A DNA stretch of 64,000 nucleotides. It comes from Celerinatantimonas yamalensis (lineage in GTDB: Bacteria > Pseudomonadota > Gammaproteobacteria > Enterobacterales > Celerinatantimonadaceae). The position numbers and the translations under genes were made by a program. Every line of letters starts with the position of its first letter. The first letter of the stretch is position 1. Below the pieces are notes generated by a model. It was not told the origin of the DNA. It saw only the letters and a program-made list of their open reading frames with translations, and made no database searches. Where the stretch lies: NCBI RefSeq assembly GCF_046054155.1, contig NZ_JBEQCT010000008.1, positions 62,001-126,000 of the forward strand, in the 5' to 3' direction. Positions 45,833 through 54,242 of the stretch are shown one piece after another.

Positions 45833-46615
45833 CTATCGACTCACTCTGTTTAAACACAGCTGGCCAAAGCGAAATAACGCAAATTCACCTGGCACCATCT
45901 TTTGCCAATCTTCATTCGAGGTTAAAGGCTGCGTAGCGACCACTGTTACAACATCATTGGGTGTCGTTTGAGTTTGGAAATCGACAGTCATATCAGCATC
46001 TTGTAAGCGCGCTTGGCCAAATGGTGCTCGGCGAGTGATCCAATGCAGATGATTAGAGCAATACGCCATCACATAATCGCCATTACTAAGCAGCATATTA
46101 AACACGCCCATTTGGCGCAATTCATCAGCTAATGAGGCAATAAACGAAAAGACACTGGTCATTCGCCCAGGCTTACGAGGATAACGTTGGCGCAGTTGCT
46201 CTAAAATCCAGCAAAAAGCTATCTCACTGTCTGTTTCACCAACTGGCCGATAAAAACCCGCGGTTAACTTTTTATACCCACGCAACTGACCATTATGAGC
46301 ATAGGTCCAATTTTGTCCCCAAAGCTCTCGGGTAAAAGGATGTGTATTTTCTAGGCAAACCGAGCCTCGGTTTGCTTGACGGATATGGCTAATAACAGCA
46401 CAACTTTTAATCGGATAGCCTAAGACCATTTTGGCAATCTCAGACTCGGCGCTTGGCGCTGGATCCTTAAAACTGCGGCATCCTTTCCCTTCATAGAAGG
46501 TAATCCCCCAGCCATCGGTATGTGGACCGGTATGCCCGCCTCGCTGAACTAAGCCAGTAAACGAAAAACAGATGTCAGTTGGAACATTAGCGCTCATTCC
46601 CAACAACTCACACAT
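45833..46615 (-). CDS. yafJ: Class II glutamine amidotransferase, YafJ family
   Basis: Ntn-type glutamine amidotransferase domain with nucleophile Cys2 (MCELLGM), HIRQANRG and the THPFTRELWG, YAHNGQL motifs. At 260 residues it is a stand-alone domain (E. coli YafJ 255); a role in glutamine hydrolysis is inferred, the acceptor is unknown. It follows gmhA by 12 bases, the same pair as lpcA-yafJ in E. coli. Confidence 0.92.
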   Translation of the reverse strand: MCELLGMSANVPTDICFSFTGLVQRGGHTGPHTDGWGITFYEGKGCRSFKDPAPSAESEIAKMVLGYPIKSCAVISHIRQANRGSVCLENTHPFTRELWGQNWTYAHNGQLRGYKKLTAGFYRPVGETDSEIAFCWILEQLRQRYPRKPGRMTSVFSFIASLADELRQMGVFNMLLSNGDYVMAYCSNHLHWITRRAPFGQARLQDADMTVDFQTQTTPNDVVTVVATQPLTSNEDWQKMVPGEFALFRFGQLCLNRVSR

Positions 46616-46627
46616 GTCCTGAGCCCC

Positions 46628-47206
46628 TTAGCTGGCCATCTTACGTTCAATTAATTGAATTAAAATATGGATGACTTTGATATGGATCTCTTGAATACGA
46701 TCTGCATAACCAAAATGTTTCACACAGATCTCACACTCTGCAAGTCCAGCCATCTTGCCGGCATCTTTGCCCGTCAAAATGATCACCTGCATTCCTTTAG
46801 CTTGGGCTGTTTCAATCGCTTTTAAAATATTAGCTGAATTACCACTGGTACTAATCCCCAATAGCACATCACCTTTTTGACCTAGCCCTTCGATATAACG
46901 TGAAAAGATGTTATTAAATCCATAATCATTACCCACACATGAGATATGGCTCGGATCAGAAATCGCAATCGCCGGATATGCAGGGCGGTTATCCCGATAG
47001 CGACCCGTCAGCTCTTCGGCAAAATGCATCGCATCGCAGTGCGACCCGCCGTTACCACAAGAGATAACTTTACCGCCTTGTTTAAAGCTTGAGGCTATAA
47101 GACTCGCTGCTTGCTCAATGGCATCGATATTGCTGGCATCATTTATAAATTGGTCTAATGTTGTAGCAGCTTCGCGAAGCTCAGCCAAAATCAAATCACG
47201 GCTCAT
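46628..47206 (-). CDS. gmhA: Sedoheptulose-7-phosphate isomerase
   Basis: First step of ADP-heptose synthesis for the LPS inner core. SIS-domain protein of 192 residues with CGNGGSHCDAMHFAEELTG, ISTSGNSANILKA and the C-terminal IQEIHIKVIHILIQLIE helix (E. coli GmhA/LpcA 192). It is the first gene of gmhA-yafJ; a 226-base spacer upstream holds its promoter. Confidence 0.96.
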   Translation of the reverse strand: MSRDLILAELREAATTLDQFINDASNIDAIEQAASLIASSFKQGGKVISCGNGGSHCDAMHFAEELTGRYRDNRPAYPAIAISDPSHISCVGNDYGFNNIFSRYIEGLGQKGDVLLGISTSGNSANILKAIETAQAKGMQVIILTGKDAGKMAGLAECEICVKHFGYADRIQEIHIKVIHILIQLIERKMAS

Positions 47207-47432
47207 AAAAATTCCAAATTAATCACTAATATGACTTATCACTATACTGGATTTTAGTCACTGACTCACGGATCTCTGTTACAATTATGACTAAAGATTT
47301 GATTTAAATTTTCGTGCAATGACCTAATCACAATGCTCATCAGGAATCTTCAAGAGCCATTGTGCAATGAGATGTCTTGCAAAAATTAAGCAATAAGACT
47401 GACACACCTTCATAAACACCTCACTATTGAAT

Positions 47433-48062
47433 CTAAGCATTATAATGGCTATTGAACCAAGAGACAGCCTGAGTCCGATTTTTCACATTTAACTTGCGGA
47501 ATATATTGAATAAATGTGATTTAACTGTGTTTTCGCTCAAATGTAATTTTTGCGCCACATCCGAGTTTGAATAACCAACTGATAAACAACGTAAAACTTC
47601 AACCTCACGAGGTGAAATTTTGACTTTTTTGGTCGTTTTACCTTCACCAACTTTGCGTTTGTACAACTGCAGAAGCTCTCCGACCAGTTGCCGACCAAAC
47701 CACATCTCACCTTCTATCACTTTCCGAATGCCTTTTTCTAAGACATCCAAAGAATCTGAGCTAAAAAATACGCCACATATATTGCTGATGCTACTCACCA
47801 CCTCTAGCGTTTCATGTTCAGGATAATCGAGCAACAATATTTTAATTCCTTGATCATAAGGCGAAAAGAACTCAAACCAAGGGCTACTCACTGAACGAAC
47901 ACTTTGATAATCAATCAACACCACATAGCTGTCGTTTTCTCTTGGAAAATCATCCGGCGAGACACAAATACTGTAATCCATTGCCAATGCTGAGGAAAGA
48001 TGATTCATCAACGCTGATGAAAACACGCCACCTGATGAAATCAAAATTAACCTATTCGCCAT
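47433..48062 (-). CDS. LuxR-type regulator of the CsgD/VpsT group
   Basis: N-terminal receiver-like domain (1-115) with Asp51 in VVLIDYQS, then a LuxR helix-turn-helix (about 147-203: SPREVEVLRCLSVGYSNSDVA, quoted in part). Between them is EGEMWFGRQLV: VpsT of Vibrio binds c-di-GMP with W[FLM][TS]R, and here residues 121-124 are WFGR, with Gly at the third position. It is likely a biofilm or surface-structure regulator, perhaps c-di-GMP responsive. No curli or vps genes are in the window. It is divergent from a small exported protein. Confidence 0.82.
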   Translation of the reverse strand: MANRLILISSGGVFSSALMNHLSSALAMDYSICVSPDDFPRENDSYVVLIDYQSVRSVSSPWFEFFSPYDQGIKILLLDYPEHETLEVVSSISNICGVFFSSDSLDVLEKGIRKVIEGEMWFGRQLVGELLQLYKRKVGEGKTTKKVKISPREVEVLRCLSVGYSNSDVAQKLHLSENTVKSHLFNIFRKLNVKNRTQAVSWFNSHYNA

Positions 48063-48582
48063 GGTATACCCCTATTCCGCTCACATATTCAATGAACACA
48101 CACATACCTACACTGACCTTAAGCCCACTGGCAGGCAACACAATGGTTCAAGTTGAATAAGTGAAAGTAACAATTTCTAATATGCAAGATCGTTGTAAAT
48201 GCCTGAGTCACATCATAATCAACCAATTGCACACTCTCTGATGGATGATTCTATCAGGAAAAACACAGAACCAAAGTCTAAGACAAAGCGCACTAGACAA
48301 GCGACTTTAAAAACGTAAACATTTCGTTCCACTTCACCCACAGCACATTCACTAACAGGTTTCTTGTTTTCAACAAAAATACATATAAATTAAATAGTTA
48401 AATAACTTTATGGTACTTTATAATTAATTCCTTTAAATGATTATTTTTGAGTTTTTTTAATTATTTTAGGGGAGGCCTTTTGACTGACCTGCAACCATCG
48501 AAAACGACTCTGTCGTTTAGGAGGTTGTCTGAGGTCGCACAATAAGTCATGATGAGCGCACCTTCACTGATTGAAGATGACT
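48063..48582. other. 520-base divergent regulatory spacer
   Basis: AT-rich region between the LuxR-type gene and the exported-protein gene, presumably with both promoters. No coding frame is supported. Its right end holds a three-stem inverted-repeat element at 48486-48536, listed separately. Confidence 0.6.
48486..48536 (+). promoter_or_regulatory. Three-stem structured element upstream of the exported-protein gene
   Basis: GACCT (48486-48490) pairs with AGGTC (48532-48536), CAACC (48492-48496) with GGTTG (48523-48527), and AAACGAC (48502-48508) with GTCGTTT (48512-48518). AGGAGG at 48519-48524 is a perfect Shine-Dalgarno sequence inside an internal loop but is too far from the gene start to serve it. 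It may be a structured leader RNA or an operator; it does not match a riboswitch I know. Confidence 0.55.
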
Positions 48583-49068
48583 ATGTATACAAACATTCGG
48601 TTCATCATTATTTTGGCAGGTTTGATTGGCTTTTCTGTTCACGCTCAGTCGCTTTTTCCCAACAAAGCAGTATTGATTAGCAAGGTCCGCCAACCTATCA
48701 ATGGCCCATCACAAAACCAAGCAGAAACAGACCAAGCCTCTTTGGCTCTTGTCATGGCATTTAAACAATACACAACAGAAAGAGTAACTTATGATGCCGT
48801 TTGTAACAGTGTCGACTGTCTAGCTGGCCCTAAAAGTCATGGCTATGATTATTATGTGTCACCACAATGGGTCTATTGGGATAATTCAGCACAAACGCCA
48901 AATAGTCAACCGGATATCAAGATAGCAGTTTATTCGGTTAAGACTCGGCAAGTGATTGCGAGCCGAATTATCAGCGCAAATAAGAGTTCAGCCCTGATTG
49001 GTGCCCCTACGCCTATTTTATCGGAACAGATCAAGCAAGCGATCACGTCTCTTTATCAAGATAAATGA
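48583..49068 (+). CDS. Small exported protein, possibly DUF4823-like
   Basis: A protein of 161 residues with a signal peptide (hydrophobic IIILAGLIGF, cleavage near VHAQS). The body has VSPQWVYWDN and a C-terminal SEQIKQAITSLY helix, a pattern seen in DUF4823 proteins, which often are lipoproteins; this one has no lipobox. Two Cys in VCNSVDC may form a disulfide. The ATG at 48583 has GAAG 6 bases upstream; other starts at 48571 (TTG) and 48577 are less well spaced. Function unknown; the divergent LuxR-type gene may control it. Confidence 0.7.
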   Translation: MYTNIRFIIILAGLIGFSVHAQSLFPNKAVLISKVRQPINGPSQNQAETDQASLALVMAFKQYTTERVTYDAVCNSVDCLAGPKSHGYDYYVSPQWVYWDNSAQTPNSQPDIKIAVYSVKTRQVIASRIISANKSSALIGAPTPILSEQIKQAITSLYQDK

Positions 49069-49132
49069 GAATGATATAAACACAAATATGAATCGCGATG
49101 AATGATCAATAATAGAGGGATAAATAACAACA

Positions 49133-49148
49133 TTCCCCAAGAGGGGAA
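49133..49148. terminator. Bidirectional terminator between the exported-protein gene and the tRNA array
   Basis: TTCCCC (49133-49138) pairs with GGGGAA (49143-49148) around AAGA. On the minus strand it follows the last tRNA-Asp and is trailed by a T-rich stretch (TGTTGTTATTT); on the plus strand it lies 65 bases after the upstream gene. Confidence 0.55.
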
Positions 49149-49180
49149 AATATTAGAATTGATCTAAGATATAAAAGAAT

Positions 49181-49257
49181 TGGCGGAGTAGACGGGACTC
49201 GAACCCGCGACCCCCGGCGTGACAGGCCGGTATTCTAACCAACTGAACTACCACTCC
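49181..49257 (-). tRNA. tRNA-Asp (GUC), copy 5 of the transcript
   Basis: 77 bases with encoded CCA. The 7-bp acceptor stem starts GGAGTGG, the anticodon loop is CTGTCAC with anticodon GUC, and the T-loop is GGTTCGAGTCC. It is the transcript-distal copy and is followed by a hairpin. Confidence 0.97.
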
Positions 49258-49296
49258 GCACAGGAAAGGTGTTTTATCTTAAGTACTGACTCAAGT

Positions 49297-49373
49297 TGGC
49301 GGAGTAGACGGGACTCGAACCCGCGACCCCCGGCGTGACAGGCCGGTATTCTAACCAACTGAACTACCACTCC
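49297..49373 (-). tRNA. tRNA-Asp (GUC), copy 4 of the transcript
   Basis: Identical 77-base sequence to the other copies, encoded CCA, anticodon GUC. The spacer to the next copy downstream is 39 bases and unlike the other spacers. Confidence 0.97.
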
Positions 49374-49410
49374 GTATTGAGTAGCACTTAGTATAAAACA
49401 TTGTTGATGT

Positions 49411-49487
49411 TGGCGGAGTAGACGGGACTCGAACCCGCGACCCCCGGCGTGACAGGCCGGTATTCTAACCAACTGAACTACCACTCC
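49411..49487 (-). tRNA. tRNA-Asp (GUC), copy 3 of the transcript
   Basis: Identical 77-base sequence, encoded CCA, anticodon GUC. The downstream spacer is 37 bases. Confidence 0.97.
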
Positions 49488-49528
49488 ACACATATCAACA
49501 TACTTCGATAACACACCAATCAAACGAT

Positions 49529-49605
49529 TGGCGGAGTAGACGGGACTCGAACCCGCGACCCCCGGCGTGACAGGCCGGTATTCTAACCAACTGAACTACC
49601 ACTCC
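49529..49605 (-). tRNA. tRNA-Asp (GUC), copy 2 of the transcript
   Basis: Identical 77-base sequence, encoded CCA, anticodon GUC. The downstream spacer is 41 bases. Confidence 0.97.
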
Positions 49606-49635
49606 ATCATCGAAATAACAACTAAAAACAAGAAT

Positions 49636-49712
49636 TGGCGGAGTAGACGGGACTCGAACCCGCGACCCCCGGCGTGACAGGCCGGTATTCTAACCAACTG
49701 AACTACCACTCC
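49636..49712 (-). tRNA. tRNA-Asp (GUC), copy 1 of the transcript (promoter-proximal)
   Basis: Identical 77-base sequence, encoded CCA, anticodon GUC. It lies directly behind the sigma-70 promoter at 49739-49767; the downstream spacer is 30 bases. Confidence 0.97.
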
Positions 49713-49738
49713 GCATACTGTCCCCAGCTGCGGCGCAG

Positions 49739-49767
49739 ATAATACGTATCTGCGCTAAGCGAGTCAA
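49739..49767 (-). promoter_or_regulatory. Sigma-70 promoter of the tRNA-Asp array
   Basis: Minus strand TTGACT (49767-49762), exactly 17 bases, then TATTAT (49744-49739). The discriminator after it is GC-rich (CTGCGCC), the type associated with stringent control of stable RNA genes. The first tRNA begins 26 bases downstream. Confidence 0.82.
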
Positions 49768-49898
49768 CCAGCTTTTGTCATTTTTCTTTAAAAATAAGTC
49801 TGATCGCTCTATAAACAGACAATTTGCAAATGTCTAGCAGCCTATTAATCATATAGAATAACGCTCACGCCTACAGACGATCAGCCAGTATTTGTGGG

Positions 49899-51254
49899 TT
49901 ACTCTTTATTATCATCCTCTATGGTTAAATCAGGTTCAGAATCTAGTCCTGGGGTTGCTGGCCCCTCACTGTTGATATTGGTTTCGGCGCCCGCCATAGG
50001 CGGTTGTGATTCAAGTTCAATCACCTCATCAGCTTTAGCTTCTGCAAGCATTAGGGCTTTTTTAAAGGCTTTACGTTTACGTTGCCAGATCCAGAAGAGA
50101 CCACCGCCCAAAAATAAAATAAAGGCCACGCCACCGCCAATGATCCAATCGAGCAAATAACTCTTTGGAGGTGGAGAAATAACTTTTGGTTCAACATCTA
50201 CGACAGGGGGCGGCGGTGGAGCTATGTAGAAGCTCTTCTCTGGCATCGTCATTACAACTGGACGTCCGCCCGTAGTATCTGCATAGCCGATGGCATTAAT
50301 GCGATAGGAGCCGGGTTTAGACGGCGTAGGAAGATCAAAAGTAAAGTCAGATGGAGCCTTCCGAGTTCGCACCTCAAAATGTTGTTTAAAACCGCTACCA
50401 TTGCTCATCGTTCCATCGATCACGATTGAATTCACTTTCACTTCATCAGCATCGGCAATGACTTTTAGTTTTAATGGTTGCTTATCTGTAGGCGATATAA
50501 GCTCTGTCTCATATGGTTGATGGGACACCAACAAAACTTGCCGATATCCTCGGGTAAAAACGTTATTTTGCGTGGACACATCAAGATCATATTTACCCGC
50601 AGGAATATTCAGTGTGATGTAACCGGTATATGTACCATCTTGCGGATATCCATCAAATTGACTGCCATCATCTCGCAGTGCTGTAATCGTTTTATGTGCA
50701 TAGGCTGTATCATTCGCATCTGGACTATCAGCGCTATCCAAATGAACGTGAAATAACACACCATCCATATAAGGCCCAAAAACCAAAGGCTTTCCATGAC
50801 TGAGTAGTCTAGCTTTCAGTGATAGTTTTTCCCCTACGAAGACTTGAATCGGAAAAGGATCAACCTCCAGTTTAATATCACTGACAACTTGCACAATATT
50901 ACGGGGATCGTCCGTTTCAACTAACGCCTGCCATGGTCCTGGCATAGGGTTTTCAATGGTTACAATATCGACATTTGGGGTCTCTAACCAATGAATATGA
51001 CTTGGCAACCTCCAAGGATAAATTTTACTTCCATCAGGACGAACTAAAATAGCTGATGCAGAACCTGTTTTACGATGGAGCATAAAAGTCACTTGTTGAA
51101 CCCGCGGATCAATCCGAAAACGGTTATCAATCAATGGCATATTATGATTGCGATAAACATCAACTAGTGGCGTACTCTGATCTGTTGTAGCCAGTACTGG
51201 CAAAACGATAGTGCTTATAAGACATACACCCAACCATCGAAACTGTTTACGCAC
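49899..51254 (-). CDS. TIGR03503-type exported/membrane-anchored protein
   Basis: Protein of 451 residues with an N-terminal signal (cleavage near VLATTD), a large extracytoplasmic beta-rich region, a Pro-rich linker (APPPPPVVD), one membrane helix near residues 375-395 and an acidic cytoplasmic tail. The layout matches the TIGR03503 family of Vibrio and Shewanella, whose role is unknown. The DDGSQFDGYPQDGTYTG segment resembles a calcium-binding-like loop. The GTG at 51254 has GGAGG 7 bases upstream; an overlapping ATG is out of frame. Confidence 0.8.
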   Translation of the reverse strand: MRKQFRWLGVCLISTIVLPVLATTDQSTPLVDVYRNHNMPLIDNRFRIDPRVQQVTFMLHRKTGSASAILVRPDGSKIYPWRLPSHIHWLETPNVDIVTIENPMPGPWQALVETDDPRNIVQVVSDIKLEVDPFPIQVFVGEKLSLKARLLSHGKPLVFGPYMDGVLFHVHLDSADSPDANDTAYAHKTITALRDDGSQFDGYPQDGTYTGYITLNIPAGKYDLDVSTQNNVFTRGYRQVLLVSHQPYETELISPTDKQPLKLKVIADADEVKVNSIVIDGTMSNGSGFKQHFEVRTRKAPSDFTFDLPTPSKPGSYRINAIGYADTTGGRPVVMTMPEKSFYIAPPPPPVVDVEPKVISPPPKSYLLDWIIGGGVAFILFLGGGLFWIWQRKRKAFKKALMLAEAKADEVIELESQPPMAGAETNINSEGPATPGLDSEPDLTIEDDNKE

Positions 51255-51272
51255 GCATGGGCCTCCTTTGGT

Positions 51273-52043
51273 TTAATCGGTGTTCAGCCATAAACAATGT
51301 CCTCCCTTTTTCTGGACCAATTCTAAGCGGTGTTGATGAGCGGTTAACTCTTCATCACTGGCTTTCACCACGGGCAGTGACGAGCGATGTACATCAACAC
51401 GCTGAATATAACTCGCCCCCGTTGTATGTTGCTCATCATTTAAATTCAGTCGGCTCTGCCCACCAGTCATTTTTAAAAAGACTTCGGCAAGCAATTGCGC
51501 ATCCAACAAAGCGCCGTGATAAGTTCGTGAACGACTATCAACCCCATAGTAATCACATAGTGAGTCTAGGTTTTTGCGTGAGGGTATCGGCTTGCCTAAC
51601 ACTTGCTGCACTTCACGACCTCGATATTCACCGCGACGAGCGATCATCAATGAATCGGTCACTTGCGCCAAATTTTCAATGGTTTCAGTTACCTTGGGCA
51701 ACATCGAAAATTCATGATTTAAAAAGCTGGTATCAAACCCTGCGTTGTGAGCCACTAGCTCTGCGCCGCGAATAAACGCAATGAATTCATCAGCAATCTG
51801 ACTAAATCCAGGTTTATCAGCTAAAAACTCATCCGTGATCCCATGGACCGCAATCGCCTCAGGATCAACCAGTCGGTCGGGCTTAATGTAGACGTGAAAC
51901 GTTCGCCCGGTCAGTTTACGGTTAATCACCTCAATGCAGCCAATTTCAATGACGCGGTGTCCCAAATAGACAGGCCCATCATTATTCATCCCTGTTGTTT
52001 CTGTATCGAAAACAACCAATCGTCGTTCTTGTGTTTGGTTCAC
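51273..52043 (-). CDS. dnaQ: DNA polymerase III epsilon subunit (proofreading 3'-5' exonuclease)
   Basis: Exo I motif is FDTETTG (Asp and Glu at 13 and 15), exo II is HNAGFDTSFL and exo III is HGALLDAQ; the C-terminal polymerase-binding tail ends VQKKGGHCLW. The GTG at 52043 aligns with E. coli DnaQ and has AGGTGA upstream; an ATG at 52082 would add 13 residues and leave just 13 bases to rnhA. Between exo II and exo III there is an insertion of about 12 residues (EYRGREVQQVLG) absent from E. coli. It is divergent from rnhA. Confidence 0.94.
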   Translation of the reverse strand: MNQTQERRLVVFDTETTGMNNDGPVYLGHRVIEIGCIEVINRKLTGRTFHVYIKPDRLVDPEAIAVHGITDEFLADKPGFSQIADEFIAFIRGAELVAHNAGFDTSFLNHEFSMLPKVTETIENLAQVTDSLMIARRGEYRGREVQQVLGKPIPSRKNLDSLCDYYGVDSRSRTYHGALLDAQLLAEVFLKMTGGQSRLNLNDEQHTTGASYIQRVDVHRSSLPVVKASDEELTAHQHRLELVQKKGGHCLWLNTD

Positions 52044-52095
52044 ACGCTCACCTATGCGACACTTACATTTATTATTTGCCATATTTTAACAAAGC

Positions 52096-52563
52096 ATGAC
52101 TCAATCAGTGCAATTATTTACCGACGGCTCGTGCCTGGGAAATCCAGGACCAGGCGGTTATGGTGCAATTTTACAGTATGCAGGTAAACAGCGCGAACTC
52201 TCTGGAGGCTTTAAACTCACTACCAATAACCGAATGGAATTATTAGCCACAATCATTGGCTTAGAAACACTATCTCGGCCGTGCTCAGTTATTGTAACTA
52301 CCGATAGCCAGTATGTCCGCCAAGGGATCACACAGTGGATCCATAATTGGAAAAAACGAGGCTGGCAGACCACCAATAGAAAGCCGGTTAAGAATGCCGA
52401 CCTTTGGCGTCGACTTGATATTGCGGCGGCGCGCCATACAGACATTGATTGGCAATGGGTGAAAGGTCACGCGGGTCATCCGGAAAATGAGCGCTGCGAC
52501 GAACTAGCGCGACTTGCTGCCGAAAGTGATAACTTAGCCACCGACGAAGGCTATGAGGGTTAG
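52096..52563 (+). CDS. rnhA: Ribonuclease HI
   Basis: Cleaves RNA in RNA-DNA hybrids. Its 155 residues equal E. coli RNase HI in length. The catalytic carboxylates are visible: Asp10 (FTDGSC), Glu48 (NNRMEL), Asp70 (TTDSQY) and Asp135 (ERCDEL). It is divergent from dnaQ, sharing a very short promoter region as in E. coli. Confidence 0.97.
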   Translation: MTQSVQLFTDGSCLGNPGPGGYGAILQYAGKQRELSGGFKLTTNNRMELLATIIGLETLSRPCSVIVTTDSQYVRQGITQWIHNWKKRGWQTTNRKPVKNADLWRRLDIAAARHTDIDWQWVKGHAGHPENERCDELARLAAESDNLATDEGYEG

Positions 52564-52629
52564 TTATCGCCCCGACCGGACACTTATTCTTAACCGCTAA
52601 GCCCAGTCATAAGCCAACAACGGTGAGGT

Positions 52630-53343
52630 TTATGAACTAGCTAATGGCCTGACTGCAATCGTTTTTTTTAATTGCCATTTCTGGCGTATTGGCGTCAATG
52701 GCACCGTGCGTTTACGCGCGACCATTAAATAACAGGAACTGAAAGGCCGTGCATAAAGCCGACCTTTTTGTTCAAACCAACTGCCAAGAGGCTGAGAATT
52801 GGTAAAACCAGTAAATGCATAACGCTCATCATGCAACACTTCAAAACCCAACAAATTGAGCCAATCTCTGACTCGCATCGGCGTAAACATCTGGCAAGAC
52901 CATGGAATAATTCGCCGCCGCCCCAGATGAGCGCGTATCCCCATCAGGCTCATTGGATTAAAACCACTTAAAATAAGATACCCATCTTGAGTCAACACCC
53001 GTTCGACTTCGCGTAATATCTGATGGGGATCGTCGGAAAAATCAAGTGTATGATTGAGTAAACACAAATCGACACTGCTTTCCTGAATAGGTAACGCTGT
53101 CAACTCAGCAACAATATCTTGTGTTGCAATAGAAGGGGCTATACACACCTGTTTACGAATCATCGAGTGATGACCATCCATCTGACCACTCAGATGCCCT
53201 AATTTAAGCATATAAAAACCAAATATTTTTGGCAAATAGCGATCCAACATCACTTGTTCTTCGGCTCTGAGCCAATTGCCGCCTGAAAACTCTTGCCAGC
53301 CTAATGGACCAATAATCTTCCGACTTATTTTAGCTGGCTTCAT
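52630..53343 (-). CDS. yafS: SAM-dependent methyltransferase, YafS-like
   Basis: Class I methyltransferase-like protein of 237 residues. The core has LPIQESSVDLCLLNHTLDFSD and the EVERVLTQDGYLILSGFNPMS block (quoted in part) of the Methyltransf_11 group; the Gly-rich SAM loop usual at the first strand is poorly conserved. It lies between rnhA and gloB, exactly where E. coli has yafS. The substrate is unknown. Confidence 0.83.
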   Translation of the reverse strand: MKPAKISRKIIGPLGWQEFSGGNWLRAEEQVMLDRYLPKIFGFYMLKLGHLSGQMDGHHSMIRKQVCIAPSIATQDIVAELTALPIQESSVDLCLLNHTLDFSDDPHQILREVERVLTQDGYLILSGFNPMSLMGIRAHLGRRRIIPWSCQMFTPMRVRDWLNLLGFEVLHDERYAFTGFTNSQPLGSWFEQKGRLYARPFSSCYLMVARKRTVPLTPIRQKWQLKKTIAVRPLASS

Positions 53344-53406
53344 CGCGCTCCTCGCATTATTTCTGGCATACTAAACATACTATTCACAGCCAAGAGAATA
53401 TCCACT

Positions 53407-54177
53407 ATGCAAATCATGACGATACCTGCATTTAATGATAATTATATCTGGTTACTACACCACCTTGAACAATCCGCTTGTGCAGTCATTGATCCGGGCC
53501 AAGCCGAACCAATTCTGGCGCGTCTAACCCAACTAGGTAGTTCGCTTCATTACATTTTGCTGACTCATCATCATCTTGATCACATCGGTGGCGTCCAGCA
53601 GTTACTTCAGCACTACCCCGACTGCCAAGTGATTGCCGGTGCAGATATTCCATTGCCATTTTCAGCCACACGAGTGAAACACACCGATCAGCTTAAGCTT
53701 GCCAATATTGATTGTACACTAAAAGTCATGGCGACACCGGGGCATACTCTTAGCCACGTGGTCTACTACAACGATGATTATCTGTTTTGTGGAGATACAC
53801 TCTTTAATTGTGGTTGCGGTCGACTTTTTGAAGGAACGGCTGAACAAATGTTGCAAAGCCTAAAGGCAATTGCGACACTGAATCCTAATATTAACGTCTA
53901 TGCGGCGCACGAATACACACTTGCTAACCTCAAGTTTGCACTCGCTATTGAACCGACCAACCCTGCATTACTTGAATATCATAAACAGATGGTGAAATTG
54001 CGTCAGCAAGGACTACCGACCATCCCTTTTCAATTGTCCTCACAATTGGCATTCAATCCATTCATGCGCTGTGATAATAAATCATTACAATCGGCTTTAT
54101 CTGCGATTTTATCAACACCTTGTGTCGACGAAATAGAAGCTTTTCGGCAATTAAGACTGTATAAAGACCGTTTCTGA
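53407..54177 (+). CDS. gloB: Hydroxyacylglutathione hydrolase (glyoxalase II)
   Basis: Hydrolyses S-lactoylglutathione to lactate and glutathione in methylglyoxal detoxification. The binuclear metal motif is THHHLDH, further ligands are in TPGHTLSH, FCGDTLF and AAHEYT. Length 256 (E. coli 251), with the C-terminal glutathione-binding domain complete. It is divergent from yafS and precedes mltD. Confidence 0.96.
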   Translation: MQIMTIPAFNDNYIWLLHHLEQSACAVIDPGQAEPILARLTQLGSSLHYILLTHHHLDHIGGVQQLLQHYPDCQVIAGADIPLPFSATRVKHTDQLKLANIDCTLKVMATPGHTLSHVVYYNDDYLFCGDTLFNCGCGRLFEGTAEQMLQSLKAIATLNPNINVYAAHEYTLANLKFALAIEPTNPALLEYHKQMVKLRQQGLPTIPFQLSSQLAFNPFMRCDNKSLQSALSAILSTPCVDEIEAFRQLRLYKDRF

Positions 54178-54242
54178 CTTGAATAGATTAAAAACTATCC
54201 GTAACATAGCATCATTTTTTCGATGGCGACATTAAGGAACAC

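Noticed and set aside
48486..48536. c-di-GMP (GEMM) riboswitch
   Set aside because: The conserved GEMM core sequences and two-helix docking layout are not present; only generic stems are seen.
49181..49712. Five regularly spaced 77-base repeats, looking like a CRISPR array or satellite, with an open frame running through them
   Set aside because: The repeats fold as tRNA-Asp with encoded CCA and anticodon GUC; the frame is an artefact of tRNA sequence.
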